A stretch of DNA of 64,000 nt from Vallitalea okinawensis (GTDB taxonomy: Bacteria > Bacillota > Clostridia > Lachnospirales > PQDH01): positions 1 to 64,000 of the forward strand of contig NZ_PQDH01000010.1 in assembly GCF_002964605.1 (NCBI RefSeq). Direction: 5' to 3'. Below, in pieces: positions 49,508-59,078 of the stretch. How positions within the stretch are numbered: the first letter of the stretch is position 1; every line of letters starts with the position of its first letter. A program made the translations under genes and the position numbers. The notes beneath the pieces are model-generated. The model worked only from the letters and a program-made list of their open reading frames with translations. It searched no databases and was not told the DNA's origin.

Positions 49508-51718
49508 CTACTTACAACCTTTTCTGATACAAACCTTAACAATGTCTTTTTCAACAAAGCTATAAGCTACTTGTTGATTTGTTACGGGGTGTATTCCAAA
49601 ATTCTGAGCCTTAGCGAAAACCTCACATATGATGGTTGTACCAGTAATATCGAATGTATCACCTTCATTTGCGTCTTCTCGTTCTATGACACATTGAAAT
49701 GGAATGTCATCTACTAGTTCTTTTTCTTCTTCAGCACCATTATCTAAAACAGCAGTGTATGTGATTGTCTTGCGTACAAATCCATTAATAACGACATTCT
49801 CAGGACAAACTTTTTCAACTTTTGCCTTTACTACACTTCTATGCTGGATTGGTTCATCAGTTAGTGCCGGTGGGACTAACTGAGTACTTCCCTCTACTGT
49901 TACCTGACAACAAGACTGAGGATTGGGTTCACGTATCGGACAAGAAATGACCTTCATCGGTCTCATCATTTCATTATCTTCATGTTCTACAATATGACAA
50001 TGCCATACATATCCAAATCCAAAGGTTGGGTCAAATGGGAACAAGTTTTCTCCTGGCTTGACTTTTTTAGCATCCTGTGGTGCGAAACGAAGTAAAAGTC
50101 TAGTGACCTCTCCAGGCATCATTAAAACAGTATCTTTCCATCCCCGTTCATTAGGAGGAGGGTCAATAGGATTGCCTTCAAGGAAAGGTTCTACAGGCAA
50201 TGGTATCGTTGGGTGTAATAGAGGAGGTTCACCATTAAGTTTCGTCCATTCTTCATTATATCTCTGGCTGTCAAACTTCTGGGTATTTTTAATTTGGAAC
50301 TGTATTAAGTGTATATGAATTGGATGTGCGCCAGCTGTAAGGTTCATAATCTCCCACTCTACAGTTGATCCTACTATAGGGAGTTCTGAAACTGGAGCTT
50401 CCCACCTTTGTCCGTCCAATAATAATTCAAGGGGCATTTGGAGTGCTCTTCTTACAATATTTAAGGTTAAGAGCTCTTTTGGTACGTTTGGTTTGAGTAC
50501 TGGTATTTTATTCAGTTTAGCTGGAAGCTTTTTAGGTGGTACAACTCGTGATTCAACAACGGTAAACTGCATAATTTGTCCTACTGTCTCAGGGTCAGGT
50601 GGCCTACCGTTAGGGAACGGAGAATTTGCATCATTAGTAAGGCGGATAGTGGTTCCAGGTTTTAGTTCGGAGAAATCAATCAAAATGTCAGCACGTTCTG
50701 ATGGTCCAAGAAGTACTTCTTTTAACGTTACTGGATAAGGTAGAAATCCACCATCTGAACCAATTTGAATAAAGGATTGGTTGTTTGAAAGCTTAAAGTT
50801 ATAAGTTCGTGTATTTGAAGCATTTAGAACTCTAAACCTATATTGCCTTCGTTTTACATTTAAATTTGGCCATGTCTTTCCATTAACAATAATCGTATTA
50901 CCATTAAAAGCAGGTATCCAATAAGGATGAACATCAGGAACCACACCAGTACTTGGATAAAATAATGAACCATCTTCATTAAATATACGATCTTGTATGA
51001 CGAGAGGAATTTCAAAGCGACCACTTGGAAGTAATGGTTCAATTTTATTTTCTGGATCTCTAATTAAATAGAATCCTGCTAGACCAGCATATACACCAAG
51101 ACGAGTAGTTCCTAGGGCATGATCATGATACCAAAGCGTTGTAGGTTCCTGAGAATTAGGGTAAGTATAGCGAGAAGTTAAAAACTCTTCTCCCTTTTTC
51201 TCTTCTCCGGCCGTAAACCATGTTTCTGGGCCACCGTCTGAATCTGATCTAACCTCTAAACCATGAACATGTGTTACAAGGGGTACAGGGCTTTGGGCTA
51301 AAGGGTAGCCAGGTGGAAATGGTACAAATGGTGGTAATGGTGGTGGTATTTTATTGGGGTTAGCCCAATGTAATGTAGGATCTACTGCAAATAGATTTGG
51401 TTCTGTGATATTATTCACCCATTGTACATGACTAGGAATATCTCTAACTTCTTCAAAGGTAGCACCCGGTGAACCTCGAAAACAAACAGTTTTACCTGTA
51501 CGAGGATTTACAATATTACCTCCATATCCCCATACAGTTGTTTTTGGAAACATATCGGGTAGTATCTGCTGACTAAATTCAGCCATATCGATAGTATAGT
51601 TACGACTAATAACTTCGCCTGTAATTGGATCTTTCACAACAACAGGTTTATAAACAGGTGGGATAGGTAATTCATCAACATATTTAGGAATACATTTTGG
51701 ATCTAATGTCTTTGACAT
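49508..51718 (-). CDS. cotA: CotA-like multicopper oxidase with C-terminal DUF3794-like domain
   Basis: From ATG 51718 (GAGGTG 6 bases upstream) this is 736 residues. The copper motifs of the spore-coat laccase CotA are all present: HVHG (about 150), WYHDH (about 197), HPIHIHL (about 468) and HCHIVEHEDNEMM (about 575). Family members oxidise phenolics or bilirubin at the spore surface. Residues after about 605 (CQVTVEGSTQLVPPALTDEPIQHRSVVKAKVEKVCPENVVINGFVRKTITYT...VDDIPFQCVIE) resemble a DUF3794/SipL-type spore-coat binding domain, which would anchor the enzyme to the coat. CotA itself (about 513 residues) lacks this tail. Confidence 0.88.
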   Translation of the reverse strand: MSKTLDPKCIPKYVDELPIPPVYKPVVVKDPITGEVISRNYTIDMAEFSQQILPDMFPKTTVWGYGGNIVNPRTGKTVCFRGSPGATFEEVRDIPSHVQWVNNITEPNLFAVDPTLHWANPNKIPPPLPPFVPFPPGYPLAQSPVPLVTHVHGLEVRSDSDGGPETWFTAGEEKKGEEFLTSRYTYPNSQEPTTLWYHDHALGTTRLGVYAGLAGFYLIRDPENKIEPLLPSGRFEIPLVIQDRIFNEDGSLFYPSTGVVPDVHPYWIPAFNGNTIIVNGKTWPNLNVKRRQYRFRVLNASNTRTYNFKLSNNQSFIQIGSDGGFLPYPVTLKEVLLGPSERADILIDFSELKPGTTIRLTNDANSPFPNGRPPDPETVGQIMQFTVVESRVVPPKKLPAKLNKIPVLKPNVPKELLTLNIVRRALQMPLELLLDGQRWEAPVSELPIVGSTVEWEIMNLTAGAHPIHIHLIQFQIKNTQKFDSQRYNEEWTKLNGEPPLLHPTIPLPVEPFLEGNPIDPPPNERGWKDTVLMMPGEVTRLLLRFAPQDAKKVKPGENLFPFDPTFGFGYVWHCHIVEHEDNEMMRPMKVISCPIREPNPQSCCQVTVEGSTQLVPPALTDEPIQHRSVVKAKVEKVCPENVVINGFVRKTITYTAVLDNGAEEEKELVDDIPFQCVIEREDANEGDTFDITGTTIICEVFAKAQNFGIHPVTNQQVAYSFVEKDIVKVCIRKGCK

Positions 51719-51927
51719 CAAATTCACCTCTTTTCACATGATGATATTAATATAAGAGAGGTTGTCCTCTTACTAATATCATATGAAGGTTGTCCTAGAA
51801 GGTGCGTATTACTAATGAAGTATATACATGGAATATAATTATTACATGAGAAATCTAAAAAAATAGAACTAGCTTTTTGAACTAATTCTGATAATAGTGT
51901 TATAACTATGGATAAATGACCAGATCT

Positions 51928-53880
51928 TTATGCTTCATCTTCTTCGTACTCACAAATTGATAGTCTTTGTTCAATCTCTTCAATGAGTTGTTTATCTAGG
52001 CTATGTAACCTTTCTAATATTCTTTCCATTTGATTATTCATTTCTAAGAGTATTTCTGGACAAACATCTTTATCCATTAAATACTGTATTTTTTTACTTT
52101 CAGCCTCTATTAAATGAGCTAAACTAGTTTCAAGCACAGATCTAGATTCTACTAGCATATTATTTTTGTTATAACTTGATAAATGATATTTGGGTTGAGT
52201 TGGGGAATCAATAATTTTACTTGATCGGTCATAATAGTCTACAGAGCTGTGAATTATTTTATTATATTCATCAATTTTATTATACATAGTTTTATCCTCA
52301 AAAAGAGCAAGTTTACTATAGCGGGGTCTCGTGTTCACTTCTAAGACCCAAGGATTTAAGTCATTATCAATACCAATATCTACACCAAGTTCTCTAAGTG
52401 CGGGGTAAGCATCACTCAAAGTATCTGCAATAGCATAAGTGAGGTCATAGATGTCTAGGTGCAATCTTTCTAGTTCTTCTTCACCATAGGACATATTATT
52501 GAAGAAATCATTTAAAGACATACCTGTTCCATTATTACAAAGATTTGTTACCATCTTATTCTTGGCTGCTATTCGTGCTATAGCACCTGTAACTTCCCAT
52601 TCGCTATATGGTTTCTGTATAAATACTCTTACATCTACAGTATTATCATTATATCTTATTAAATCAATACCTTTTTGTAGAATAAAATTCTTGCCAGGTG
52701 CTAATTTTCCAATAAAGTTAATTATCTCATTCATCGTCATATCATCGTAAATAGTTGTCTTATAATGTATAGTATACATTTCCTTTTTATTACTTCTTTT
52801 TATAAAACCAACATATTTACCGCCACCACCTATATCAGGTTTGAAAACTACCATTGCAAATTGGTCTAGCATATCTTTTAAATTATTTATATTTAAGTCT
52901 AGTGTTTGAGGGATATAAGGTCTGAGAAATAGACTTTGCATGATGATTTGTGTTTTTTTCATTTTACTCGGAATGATTTGATAATAATTTTTGGGTGGTG
53001 GACTAATATCTATTGGATAATCTAAAATCTCCTCCATGAAGTATGCAAGTATTTCATAAGCTATATTGATCCCAGTAGCTTTAAAAAATATAGACATACC
53101 AGGAACACTATTCACCTCCAGTATTGAATACTTGCCTTGAAGATCTTGAATTATATCAATGCCAGTAAAATCTAAATTTAAAGCTTTAGTTGCTTGGAGG
53201 CACATAGATATAATAGATTCATTTAATTCAGTATATTCTGCATGCCCTCCGTGGGCCACATGAGTTCGCCACTCGCCATCCTTTGCTATTTTTTTTATTC
53301 CACCGATAACTTTATTACCTACGACAATTACACGTATATCCCAACCATTATTTTGAATATACTCTTGCAAATAAATATCCTTTTTACCTAACATTTCTTG
53401 CAAAAAATCAGTAGTTTCTTCAATACAGTCAAATTTATATGCTCCTATACCTCTAGAACCATTTTTTTTCTTAAATACGATTGGAGTTTCTAAAGGGGGG
53501 GTGGGTATTTCTGAAAGCTTAGGTATAAAAAGAGTCTTTGGTTGAGGAATTTGATGTTTATTTAGAATGATATTAGTTAGGAGTTTATTTCTACAGTTTC
53601 TAACTGAAGAAACAGAATTTATACAAGGTATGTTCATTGAAGAAAATGCTTCATATATTTCTAAATACTTTGTATCATAAGGAATCCAGTTAATAATCCC
53701 ATCTACTAATATAGGCTCCATATTATAATCAAGAACCCTTACGATATTATCAACTTCTATTATCAATTCTGATGGATTATAATACACAACAGATATATTA
53801 AGAGCTTTAGCAGCTTGCATGAATTTTTGAAAATCTTTTGATGTACTTGAGGTCTTCATACCTAGTATACCTATCTTCAC
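51928..53880 (-). CDS. Tandem ATP-grasp protein: RimK-like plus YheC/YheD-like
   Basis: This 650-residue protein has two ATP-grasp units. The N-terminal half (about 90-290) is RimK-like: NCRNKLLTNIILNKHQIPQPKT, VFKKKNGSRGIGAYKF, LQEYIQNNGWDIRVIVVGN and ILEVNSVPGMSIF. The C-terminal half (about 320-560) is YheC/YheD-like: MVVFKPDIGGGGKYVGFIKR, ILQKGIDLIRYNDNTVDVRVFIQK and WVLEVNTRPRYSKLALF. A coiled coil closes it (about 590-650). YheC/D proteins are spore-coat associated; RimK-type ligases add amino acids to peptide ends. Next to cotA it likely modifies a coat protein or peptide. Confidence 0.88.
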   Translation of the reverse strand: MKIGILGMKTSSTSKDFQKFMQAAKALNISVVYYNPSELIIEVDNIVRVLDYNMEPILVDGIINWIPYDTKYLEIYEAFSSMNIPCINSVSSVRNCRNKLLTNIILNKHQIPQPKTLFIPKLSEIPTPPLETPIVFKKKNGSRGIGAYKFDCIEETTDFLQEMLGKKDIYLQEYIQNNGWDIRVIVVGNKVIGGIKKIAKDGEWRTHVAHGGHAEYTELNESIISMCLQATKALNLDFTGIDIIQDLQGKYSILEVNSVPGMSIFFKATGINIAYEILAYFMEEILDYPIDISPPPKNYYQIIPSKMKKTQIIMQSLFLRPYIPQTLDLNINNLKDMLDQFAMVVFKPDIGGGGKYVGFIKRSNKKEMYTIHYKTTIYDDMTMNEIINFIGKLAPGKNFILQKGIDLIRYNDNTVDVRVFIQKPYSEWEVTGAIARIAAKNKMVTNLCNNGTGMSLNDFFNNMSYGEEELERLHLDIYDLTYAIADTLSDAYPALRELGVDIGIDNDLNPWVLEVNTRPRYSKLALFEDKTMYNKIDEYNKIIHSSVDYYDRSSKIIDSPTQPKYHLSSYNKNNMLVESRSVLETSLAHLIEAESKKIQYLMDKDVCPEILLEMNNQMERILERLHSLDKQLIEEIEQRLSICEYEEDEA

Positions 53881-54113
53881 TTTTTCACAACCCTTTCAAA
53901 GAAATGAGTAATATGTATTATAAGCTATGAAGGAAAAAATCATCATATGACATCCATTTATTCCACTATAGAGCCAATGTATGGGCTTAAGCGTTAACTC
54001 GTAAAGAATATAGAATAACATTTCTAAGATACATGTGTAGAATACTCATTATCTCTTCAACAATGATCAACTAAGTCTTTCTACTAGCATATGTTACCAT
54101 TGATACAACGGGA

Positions 54114-54443
54114 ATGTGTAAGCATATGGTTAATATTCAGTTCTCAAGTATTATAAGTTTTGTAAACACTTCTGATTTTCCAGATGGGCGAATACTTTAT
54201 GAGTTGTTTAGAGTATGTGACAATGGTAGACCCATATCACTTGGACTGTGGGTCTATGAAAGAATATTTTTTAACTATGATAGGAGTACTGAAATTGCTA
54301 ATATTACTTATTATGAATGTCTAACTTGTACAGGATGTTGCGATTATTTTATTACAGCCACACCTTTAAACGTAACAGGCATGGATATAATTGTTGGCAA
54401 TGGTAGAGTGGCAGCAATAGCTCAAGAAGTGAAAAAAGTATAA
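54114..54443 (+). CDS. DUF4489-like cysteine-motif protein
   Basis: This 109-residue protein has a beta-rich body (VNIQFSSIISFVNTSDFPDG...GLWVYERIFFNY) and a motif CLTCTGCCDYFI that matches the C-x-x-C-x-x-C pattern of DUF4489 proteins of sporulating Clostridia. The start at 54114 has only a weak ribosome site; ATG 54126 is an alternative. It lies between the coat-like genes and an unrelated SDR gene, so a coat role is an inference from context. Confidence 0.5.
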   Translation: MCKHMVNIQFSSIISFVNTSDFPDGRILYELFRVCDNGRPISLGLWVYERIFFNYDRSTEIANITYYECLTCTGCCDYFITATPLNVTGMDIIVGNGRVAAIAQEVKKV

Positions 54444-54608
54444 CAGCATAGAAAGATGGTTGCTATAATTAATAGTAATCATCTTTAATTTTAGATTGGA
54501 AAATATGAATGTGGTTTTCGTAACTTTAGTCGCTTTTCTAGTATTGATAAATATATCTTAAATATAATACAATGTTAGATAAGAATTTAAAACATGGGGA
54601 GGATATAT

Positions 54609-55370
54609 ATGAAAATTAATCTGACAGATAAGATAGTTCTTGTAACGGGTTCAACTGGACAGTTAGGAAGAGTCATGATTCGTTCATTGGCGGCTTGTGG
54701 AGCAGATGTGGTTATACATTATTCTAAAAATATTGAAAAGGCTAATGAGCTTCTGGAAGAAGTTAAGGCTTATGGTAGAAGAGCTATTACAGTTCAAGCA
54801 GATATAACGGATTATGAATCTGTTATGAAGATGAAGGATTATGTCATTAGTCATATGGGATCACCTGATATCGTTGTTAATAATGCAGTCATTCAATATG
54901 AGTGGACAAGTGTATTAGAGCAAGCTATTGAAGATTATCAGAGCCAATTTGACTCGTGTGTCAAACAGAATGTTCTCATGGCAAAGGCCTTCGTACCGTA
55001 TATGATTGAAAAAAAATATGGAAGAATTATTGGTATTAACACGGAATGCTCCATGCAAAATTTTCCCAATCAATCAGCCTATGTTGCTGGAAAGAGAGGT
55101 ATGGATGGTGTGCTGAGAGTTTTAGCAAAGGAGATAGGTGAACATGGGATAACTGTCAATCAGGTAGCGCCTGGATGGACAATCAGTGATAGAGATCGAA
55201 AAAATGGAACTGAGGTAAGTATTGAATATGAGAAAAGTGTGCCTTTGAAGCGAAGGGGAACTGACCAAGAGATAGCAAATGTTGTTGCTTTCTTAGCTTC
55301 AGATTTAGCCAGTTTTATAACAGGTGCATATATTCCAGTTTGTGGTGGTAATATCATGCCGACGATATAA
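54609..55370 (+). CDS. Short-chain dehydrogenase/reductase (FabG-like)
   Basis: From ATG 54609 (GGGGAGG upstream) this is 253 residues. It has the NAD(P) loop VTGSTGQLGRV (11-21), VNNA at about 90-93, catalytic Ser-x12-YVAGK (SAYVAGKRG), and the end VAFLASDLASFITGAYIPVCGG, all classical SDR features. FabG-type reductases share this. The ANIQY/NAVIQ variation is minor. The substrate is not determinable. It is monocistronic. Confidence 0.85.
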   Translation: MKINLTDKIVLVTGSTGQLGRVMIRSLAACGADVVIHYSKNIEKANELLEEVKAYGRRAITVQADITDYESVMKMKDYVISHMGSPDIVVNNAVIQYEWTSVLEQAIEDYQSQFDSCVKQNVLMAKAFVPYMIEKKYGRIIGINTECSMQNFPNQSAYVAGKRGMDGVLRVLAKEIGEHGITVNQVAPGWTISDRDRKNGTEVSIEYEKSVPLKRRGTDQEIANVVAFLASDLASFITGAYIPVCGGNIMPTI

Positions 55371-55441
55371 AATCATAAAGGTAAAAAAGTTCAATTATGC
55401 ATGAATAATAATTAATATAGCTACTAATTGGGGGAATGGAA

Positions 55442-56236
55442 ATGTATACAATAGGACAAGTAGCTAAGTTTCTAGGGATATCTAGAGATGCATTAAAATT
55501 TTATGAAGAAAAGGGATTAGTAAACCCAAAAAAAGATAGTGAGAATGGTTATAGGAAATATGATCATTTTGATATCTATGATGTCATAGCAACAAATTTC
55601 TATCGAGAATTGGATATTGAAATCAAGCAAATACAAGAAATAAAAAAAAGCATGAGCGTAAAGGATATAGAAGTAGTCTTAGAAGAAAAAGAAGAAAAAA
55701 TACAGCAGGAGATAGCCTATAAGGAACTCCTTCTAAAGCGCATTAAATCTGTTAGAGAAGACTGTAAGAAGGTAGAACAACATTTAGGTAGGTATAGTAT
55801 TAAGGAGATGCACCCTTTAGAGGTTAAAGGTACAATAGTGGATTACACTGCTTATGATGAGTATGATATTCTTAGGGATCATACCGATCGATTAAAAGGT
55901 CCCATTACATATACTGGTTTAAGACGTGTGATATATTTTGATGAAGAGGGTATGAAGGCAGATAAATTTCTTGTAGTAAGGAGTATGGAAGATCTTCATC
56001 AACAAACGGAAGGAGAAGTTCTTTCACATCCAAAGTGTATCTATATAGTTCTTGAAAATGGTAGGTGGTTAAATGGTGGGAAAAATATTGATAGTGAGGT
56101 AGAAGCCAGTATAAGAAAGATTGCAAAAGATAATAATTATGAACTAGAAGGAGTTACGTATATTAATCTACTAATTACCACATATGAGGAAGGACTCGAA
56201 CGAGTATTTTTAGAAATTTATACACCTATAAAATAA
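55442..56236 (+). CDS. MerR family regulator with GyrI-like effector domain
   Basis: From ATG 55442 (GGGGGA upstream) this is 264 residues: a MerR winged helix (YTIGQVAKFLGISRDALKFYEEKGLVNPKKDSENGYRKYDHFDI), a long dimerisation coiled coil (about 65-120), and a GyrI/BmrR-like ligand domain (about 130-264) ending TYINLLITTYEEGLERVFLEIYTPI. The group senses bulky or lipophilic compounds. Its target is probably the 19-bp-spacer promoter at 56243, driving the flavodoxin pair. Confidence 0.88.
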   Translation: MYTIGQVAKFLGISRDALKFYEEKGLVNPKKDSENGYRKYDHFDIYDVIATNFYRELDIEIKQIQEIKKSMSVKDIEVVLEEKEEKIQQEIAYKELLLKRIKSVREDCKKVEQHLGRYSIKEMHPLEVKGTIVDYTAYDEYDILRDHTDRLKGPITYTGLRRVIYFDEEGMKADKFLVVRSMEDLHQQTEGEVLSHPKCIYIVLENGRWLNGGKNIDSEVEASIRKIAKDNNYELEGVTYINLLITTYEEGLERVFLEIYTPIK

Positions 56237-56242
56237 AATGTA

Positions 56243-56273
56243 TTGACTTGGGGGTTACACCTAGGTTTAAACT
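56243..56273 (+). promoter_or_regulatory. MerR-type promoter with 19-bp spacer
   Basis: TTGACT (56243-56248) and TAAACT (56268-56273) are 19 bp apart, the over-long spacing that MerR activators correct by twisting DNA. The spacer contains an imperfect dyad, CTTGGGGGT/ACACCTAGG. Confidence 0.75.
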
Positions 56274-56326
56274 AATGCTATCAGTAAATATTAGCGTAGT
56301 AATAAACTGAATTAAAGAGGTGTATA

Positions 56327-56812
56327 ATGAAAACAGTAGTTATTAGAGAATGTGGGAATAACACATCTCAATCAATTTATGAACTGGACCTTACTCATGT
56401 AGCAATTAGAGACTGTATTGGATGTTGGGATTGTTGGATGAAAACCCCTGGGAGATGTGTTCATAACGACTTAAATATCTTTTATACAAAATATTTAGAA
56501 GCAGATAAAGTAATTATTTTTTCTAAGACCACCAAAGGCTTTGTAAGTGGAATTTTAAAAACTCTCTTTGATAGGATGATACCTCTATTCCTTCCATATG
56601 TCGAAGTATCAACAGGAGAATCAAGGCATGTACCTAGGTATACAAAATATCCTGATATTGAATTTTACTATGAAGGTAACTTTGCAACAGGGGAAGGTAA
56701 ACAAATTTTTATAGACTATATTTTCCGAACCTTTGACCAATTTGCTTCAAAGAAAATAATAGTTCAATCAATTGAAGAATATAATAATAGTTTGTCGGAG
56801 GGATCAACATGA
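56327..56812 (+). CDS. Truncated flavodoxin-fold oxidoreductase with CxxCxxC
   Basis: This 161-residue protein belongs to the NADPH-dependent FMN-reductase/flavodoxin family but starts late: the usual N-terminal GSPR FMN-phosphate loop is absent (it begins MKTVVIRECGNNTSQSIYEL). It does have the CIGCWDCWMKTPGRCVHND motif (about 34-52) seen in family members. A 4-bp overlap (ATGA) joins it to the next gene, whose protein has the FMN loop this one lacks. The pair is driven by the MerR-type promoter. Confidence 0.7.
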   Translation: MKTVVIRECGNNTSQSIYELDLTHVAIRDCIGCWDCWMKTPGRCVHNDLNIFYTKYLEADKVIIFSKTTKGFVSGILKTLFDRMIPLFLPYVEVSTGESRHVPRYTKYPDIEFYYEGNFATGEGKQIFIDYIFRTFDQFASKKIIVQSIEEYNNSLSEGST

Positions 56813-57453
56813 GTACAATAATCCTTAATGGATCTCCAAAAGGGAAAAAAGGGAACTCTGAAATATTCATTCAACAATTTTTAAAAGGAATGACATCTCC
56901 TTGTATAGTAAAATACATAAGTAAAGAAAATCCGGAGTTGCTTGCTAGATATACCCAAACATTTGATACTATTATTTTTGTACTTCCGCTTTATATCCAT
57001 AGTATGCCTGGTGTTATGATGCGCTTCATTGAGTGCTTAGAACCTGCCTTAGCATCAGAAAGCAAATCCATCGGCTTTATTGTGCAGTGTGGTTTTACGG
57101 AATCCTCTCAATGTAAATATGTAGAACGTTACTTTTGTTCTCTTGCAGAAGAACTTAATAGGAATTATTTGGGATGTGTTGTGAAAGGTGGTGCAGCAGC
57201 AACTTATATGATGCCTAGAGTTATGACACTTGGACTCTTTAAGTCGTTACAAAAGTTAGGTAAAATCTATGAACGGACTCATTCTTTTGATAAGCAAATT
57301 ATAAGAAAACTAGAAAAACCATATGAACTAACAGGTTTTACGCTTAAATACTTACAATTTGTCATTCAAATAGGTGCTGACAAAATCGGTTGGGATAAAT
57401 TTTTAAGAGATAATGGCGTACTTAACAAAAAACTAGATAGGCCTTTTATCTAA
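56809..57453 (+). CDS. NAD(P)H-dependent FMN reductase-like protein
   Basis: This 214-residue protein has the flavodoxin FMN loop ILNGSPKGKKGNSE (5-18), VLPLYIHSMPGVMMRFIE (near 61-78) and the YVERYF segment, typical of NADPH-dependent FMN reductase-like oxidoreductases. It lacks the CxxCxxC motif its upstream partner carries. Coupled by ATGA, the two may form a heterodimer that reduces quinones or nitro compounds. The region from about 140 is helical and unassigned. Confidence 0.75.
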   Translation: MSTIILNGSPKGKKGNSEIFIQQFLKGMTSPCIVKYISKENPELLARYTQTFDTIIFVLPLYIHSMPGVMMRFIECLEPALASESKSIGFIVQCGFTESSQCKYVERYFCSLAEELNRNYLGCVVKGGAAATYMMPRVMTLGLFKSLQKLGKIYERTHSFDKQIIRKLEKPYELTGFTLKYLQFVIQIGADKIGWDKFLRDNGVLNKKLDRPFI

Positions 57454-57469
57454 TACAACAAAGAATCGC

Positions 57470-57513
57470 AATCCCTACTTTCCGTAATATATAAGGAAAG
57501 CAGGGATTCATTT
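57470..57513. terminator. Bidirectional terminator
   Basis: AATCCCTACTTTCC pairs with GGAAAGCAGGGATT around 11 nt. Confidence 0.8.
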
Positions 57514-57534
57514 ATATCATTAGGTGTTCATCTG

Positions 57535-58227
57535 CTAGTAAAGGGATTTCATATAAATATTTTTAGATAAATCTCTGAGTCGAGTCTCGTCCAATATATA
57601 CACCGTTTTGTTCTCACATTTAATAATGGATTTTGATTCAAGTTCATTAAAGGTTCTATTTAAATGTCGATAAGTGGTTCCTAGGAATTGAGCTATTTCA
57701 TGGAAAGATGAATTTAACAAGATATAATCTTTATCTGTTAAATACTCTACTAAGTAGCTACATAATCTATTAATCAATGGATAGGTAAGATTATACGAAC
57801 TATTATTTAATGTTGCATAGAGTTTTTCACTTAAGGAATCTACTAAATGGTGTAGAAATTTTGGATAATCCATATAGTTTTTTCGAAGGATATCTGAAGG
57901 TATTCCTACTAAGTAAGTATCTTTAATTGCTTCAACATTGCAACATATTGGGATGTTTTTTAATAGCTCTAAATTACCTAAAGAATTGTTTTCGTTATAA
58001 AACTTCAATAATATGGATTTACCATTCTCTAATGGATAAGTGATTTTGACTTTTCCATCGACAATCACATAATAAAAGTCAAGAGAAAAATCTGCTTTTA
58101 GTATAAATTCGTTTTTTGGATAAAAATGAAGTTGCGCATGTTCTAGTATATCTTGATCAAAAATATTTTCTAGATGGCATGTATTCATATATTGTTTTAA
58201 TAGGTCTTGATTCATAATTCTTTTCAT
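57535..58227 (-). CDS. Crp/Fnr family transcription regulator (YeiL-like)
   Basis: From ATG 58227 (AAGGAGA on the minus strand) this is 230 residues: a cyclic-nucleotide-type beta-barrel (about 12-120: PKNEFILKADFSLDFYYVIVDGKVKITYPLENGKSILLKFY) and a C-terminal winged helix (about 150-220: SSFHEIAQFLGTTYRHLNRTFNELESKSIIKCENKTVYILD). No iron-sulfur cysteine cluster of the Fnr type is present. The layout resembles YeiL. A palindrome GACATATGTC (58244-58253) lies just before the start. The divergent HAD gene may be a target. Confidence 0.85.
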   Translation of the reverse strand: MKRIMNQDLLKQYMNTCHLENIFDQDILEHAQLHFYPKNEFILKADFSLDFYYVIVDGKVKITYPLENGKSILLKFYNENNSLGNLELLKNIPICCNVEAIKDTYLVGIPSDILRKNYMDYPKFLHHLVDSLSEKLYATLNNSSYNLTYPLINRLCSYLVEYLTDKDYILLNSSFHEIAQFLGTTYRHLNRTFNELESKSIIKCENKTVYILDETRLRDLSKNIYMKSLY

Positions 58228-58319
58228 AAATTCTCCTTGATAAGACATATGTCATACATTTATTCTTATAAACATGATAAATTATATATAACCTATTGTA
58301 AAGGTAGAGGAGGCTAGTT

Positions 58320-59009
58320 ATGAAGTATGAGATTATAATTTTTGATGCTGATGAAACTTTATTTGACTTTAAGAAGTCAGAAAAAGATGCTCTAAAAAAT
58401 ACAATGCTTGAATTTAACTTGGAATACGATGAAAATCATCATTTGAAAATATATAAAGATATTAACACAGCTATATGGAAAGAACTTGAAGAAGGACTTA
58501 TTACTCAAAAGAAACTAAAAATAGAGCGATTTAAACGATTCTCAAACAAGTTGGATGCCGGATTTGACGAGCACCTATTTGCTCAATCCTATATGAAGCA
58601 TTTATCTAATGCATCCTTCCTATATGATGATAGTATAGCTATTGTGGAAAGTTTGTACAAAAATTATAGGCTTACTATCATCACCAATGGACTAAAAGAT
58701 GTTCAAAATAATAGAATACGAAAATCTATAATAGCTCAATATTTTGAAGATATTGTTATATCAGAGGAAATTGAAATTTCTAAGCCAGATCCTAAAATAT
58801 TTGAACATGCTTTAAATAACATAAATCATATGAATAAAAAAAAGGTATTGATGGTTGGCGATAGCTTAACCTCTGATATACAAGGCGGGATAAATTTTGG
58901 AATAGATACATGTTGGTTTAATCCTAATAAGACAGATAATAAAACAGACATCCAACCAACCTATGAGATTTCTAATTTGATGGAGTTGAAGGATGTACTG
59001 CAGGGTTAA
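58320..59009 (+). CDS. HAD-superfamily 5'-nucleotidase (YjjG-like)
   Basis: This 229-residue protein has the HAD nucleophile FDADETLFDFKKSE (Asp at 9 and 11), a helical cap (about 20-85), TNGLKDVQ motif II, the EISKPDPKIF motif III and MVGDSLTSDIQGG motif IV. FDxDDTLxDF and the KPD form are typical of YjjG, a nucleotidase that clears non-canonical or dUMP-type nucleotides. ATG follows AGAGGAGG. Confidence 0.85.
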   Translation: MKYEIIIFDADETLFDFKKSEKDALKNTMLEFNLEYDENHHLKIYKDINTAIWKELEEGLITQKKLKIERFKRFSNKLDAGFDEHLFAQSYMKHLSNASFLYDDSIAIVESLYKNYRLTIITNGLKDVQNNRIRKSIIAQYFEDIVISEEIEISKPDPKIFEHALNNINHMNKKKVLMVGDSLTSDIQGGINFGIDTCWFNPNKTDNKTDIQPTYEISNLMELKDVLQG

Positions 59010-59078
59010 AACTTGTAACTTATGGGATTTAGGGGTATGATACTAACAGGATAATAAAAATGACAGAGGAGGGTAAGA

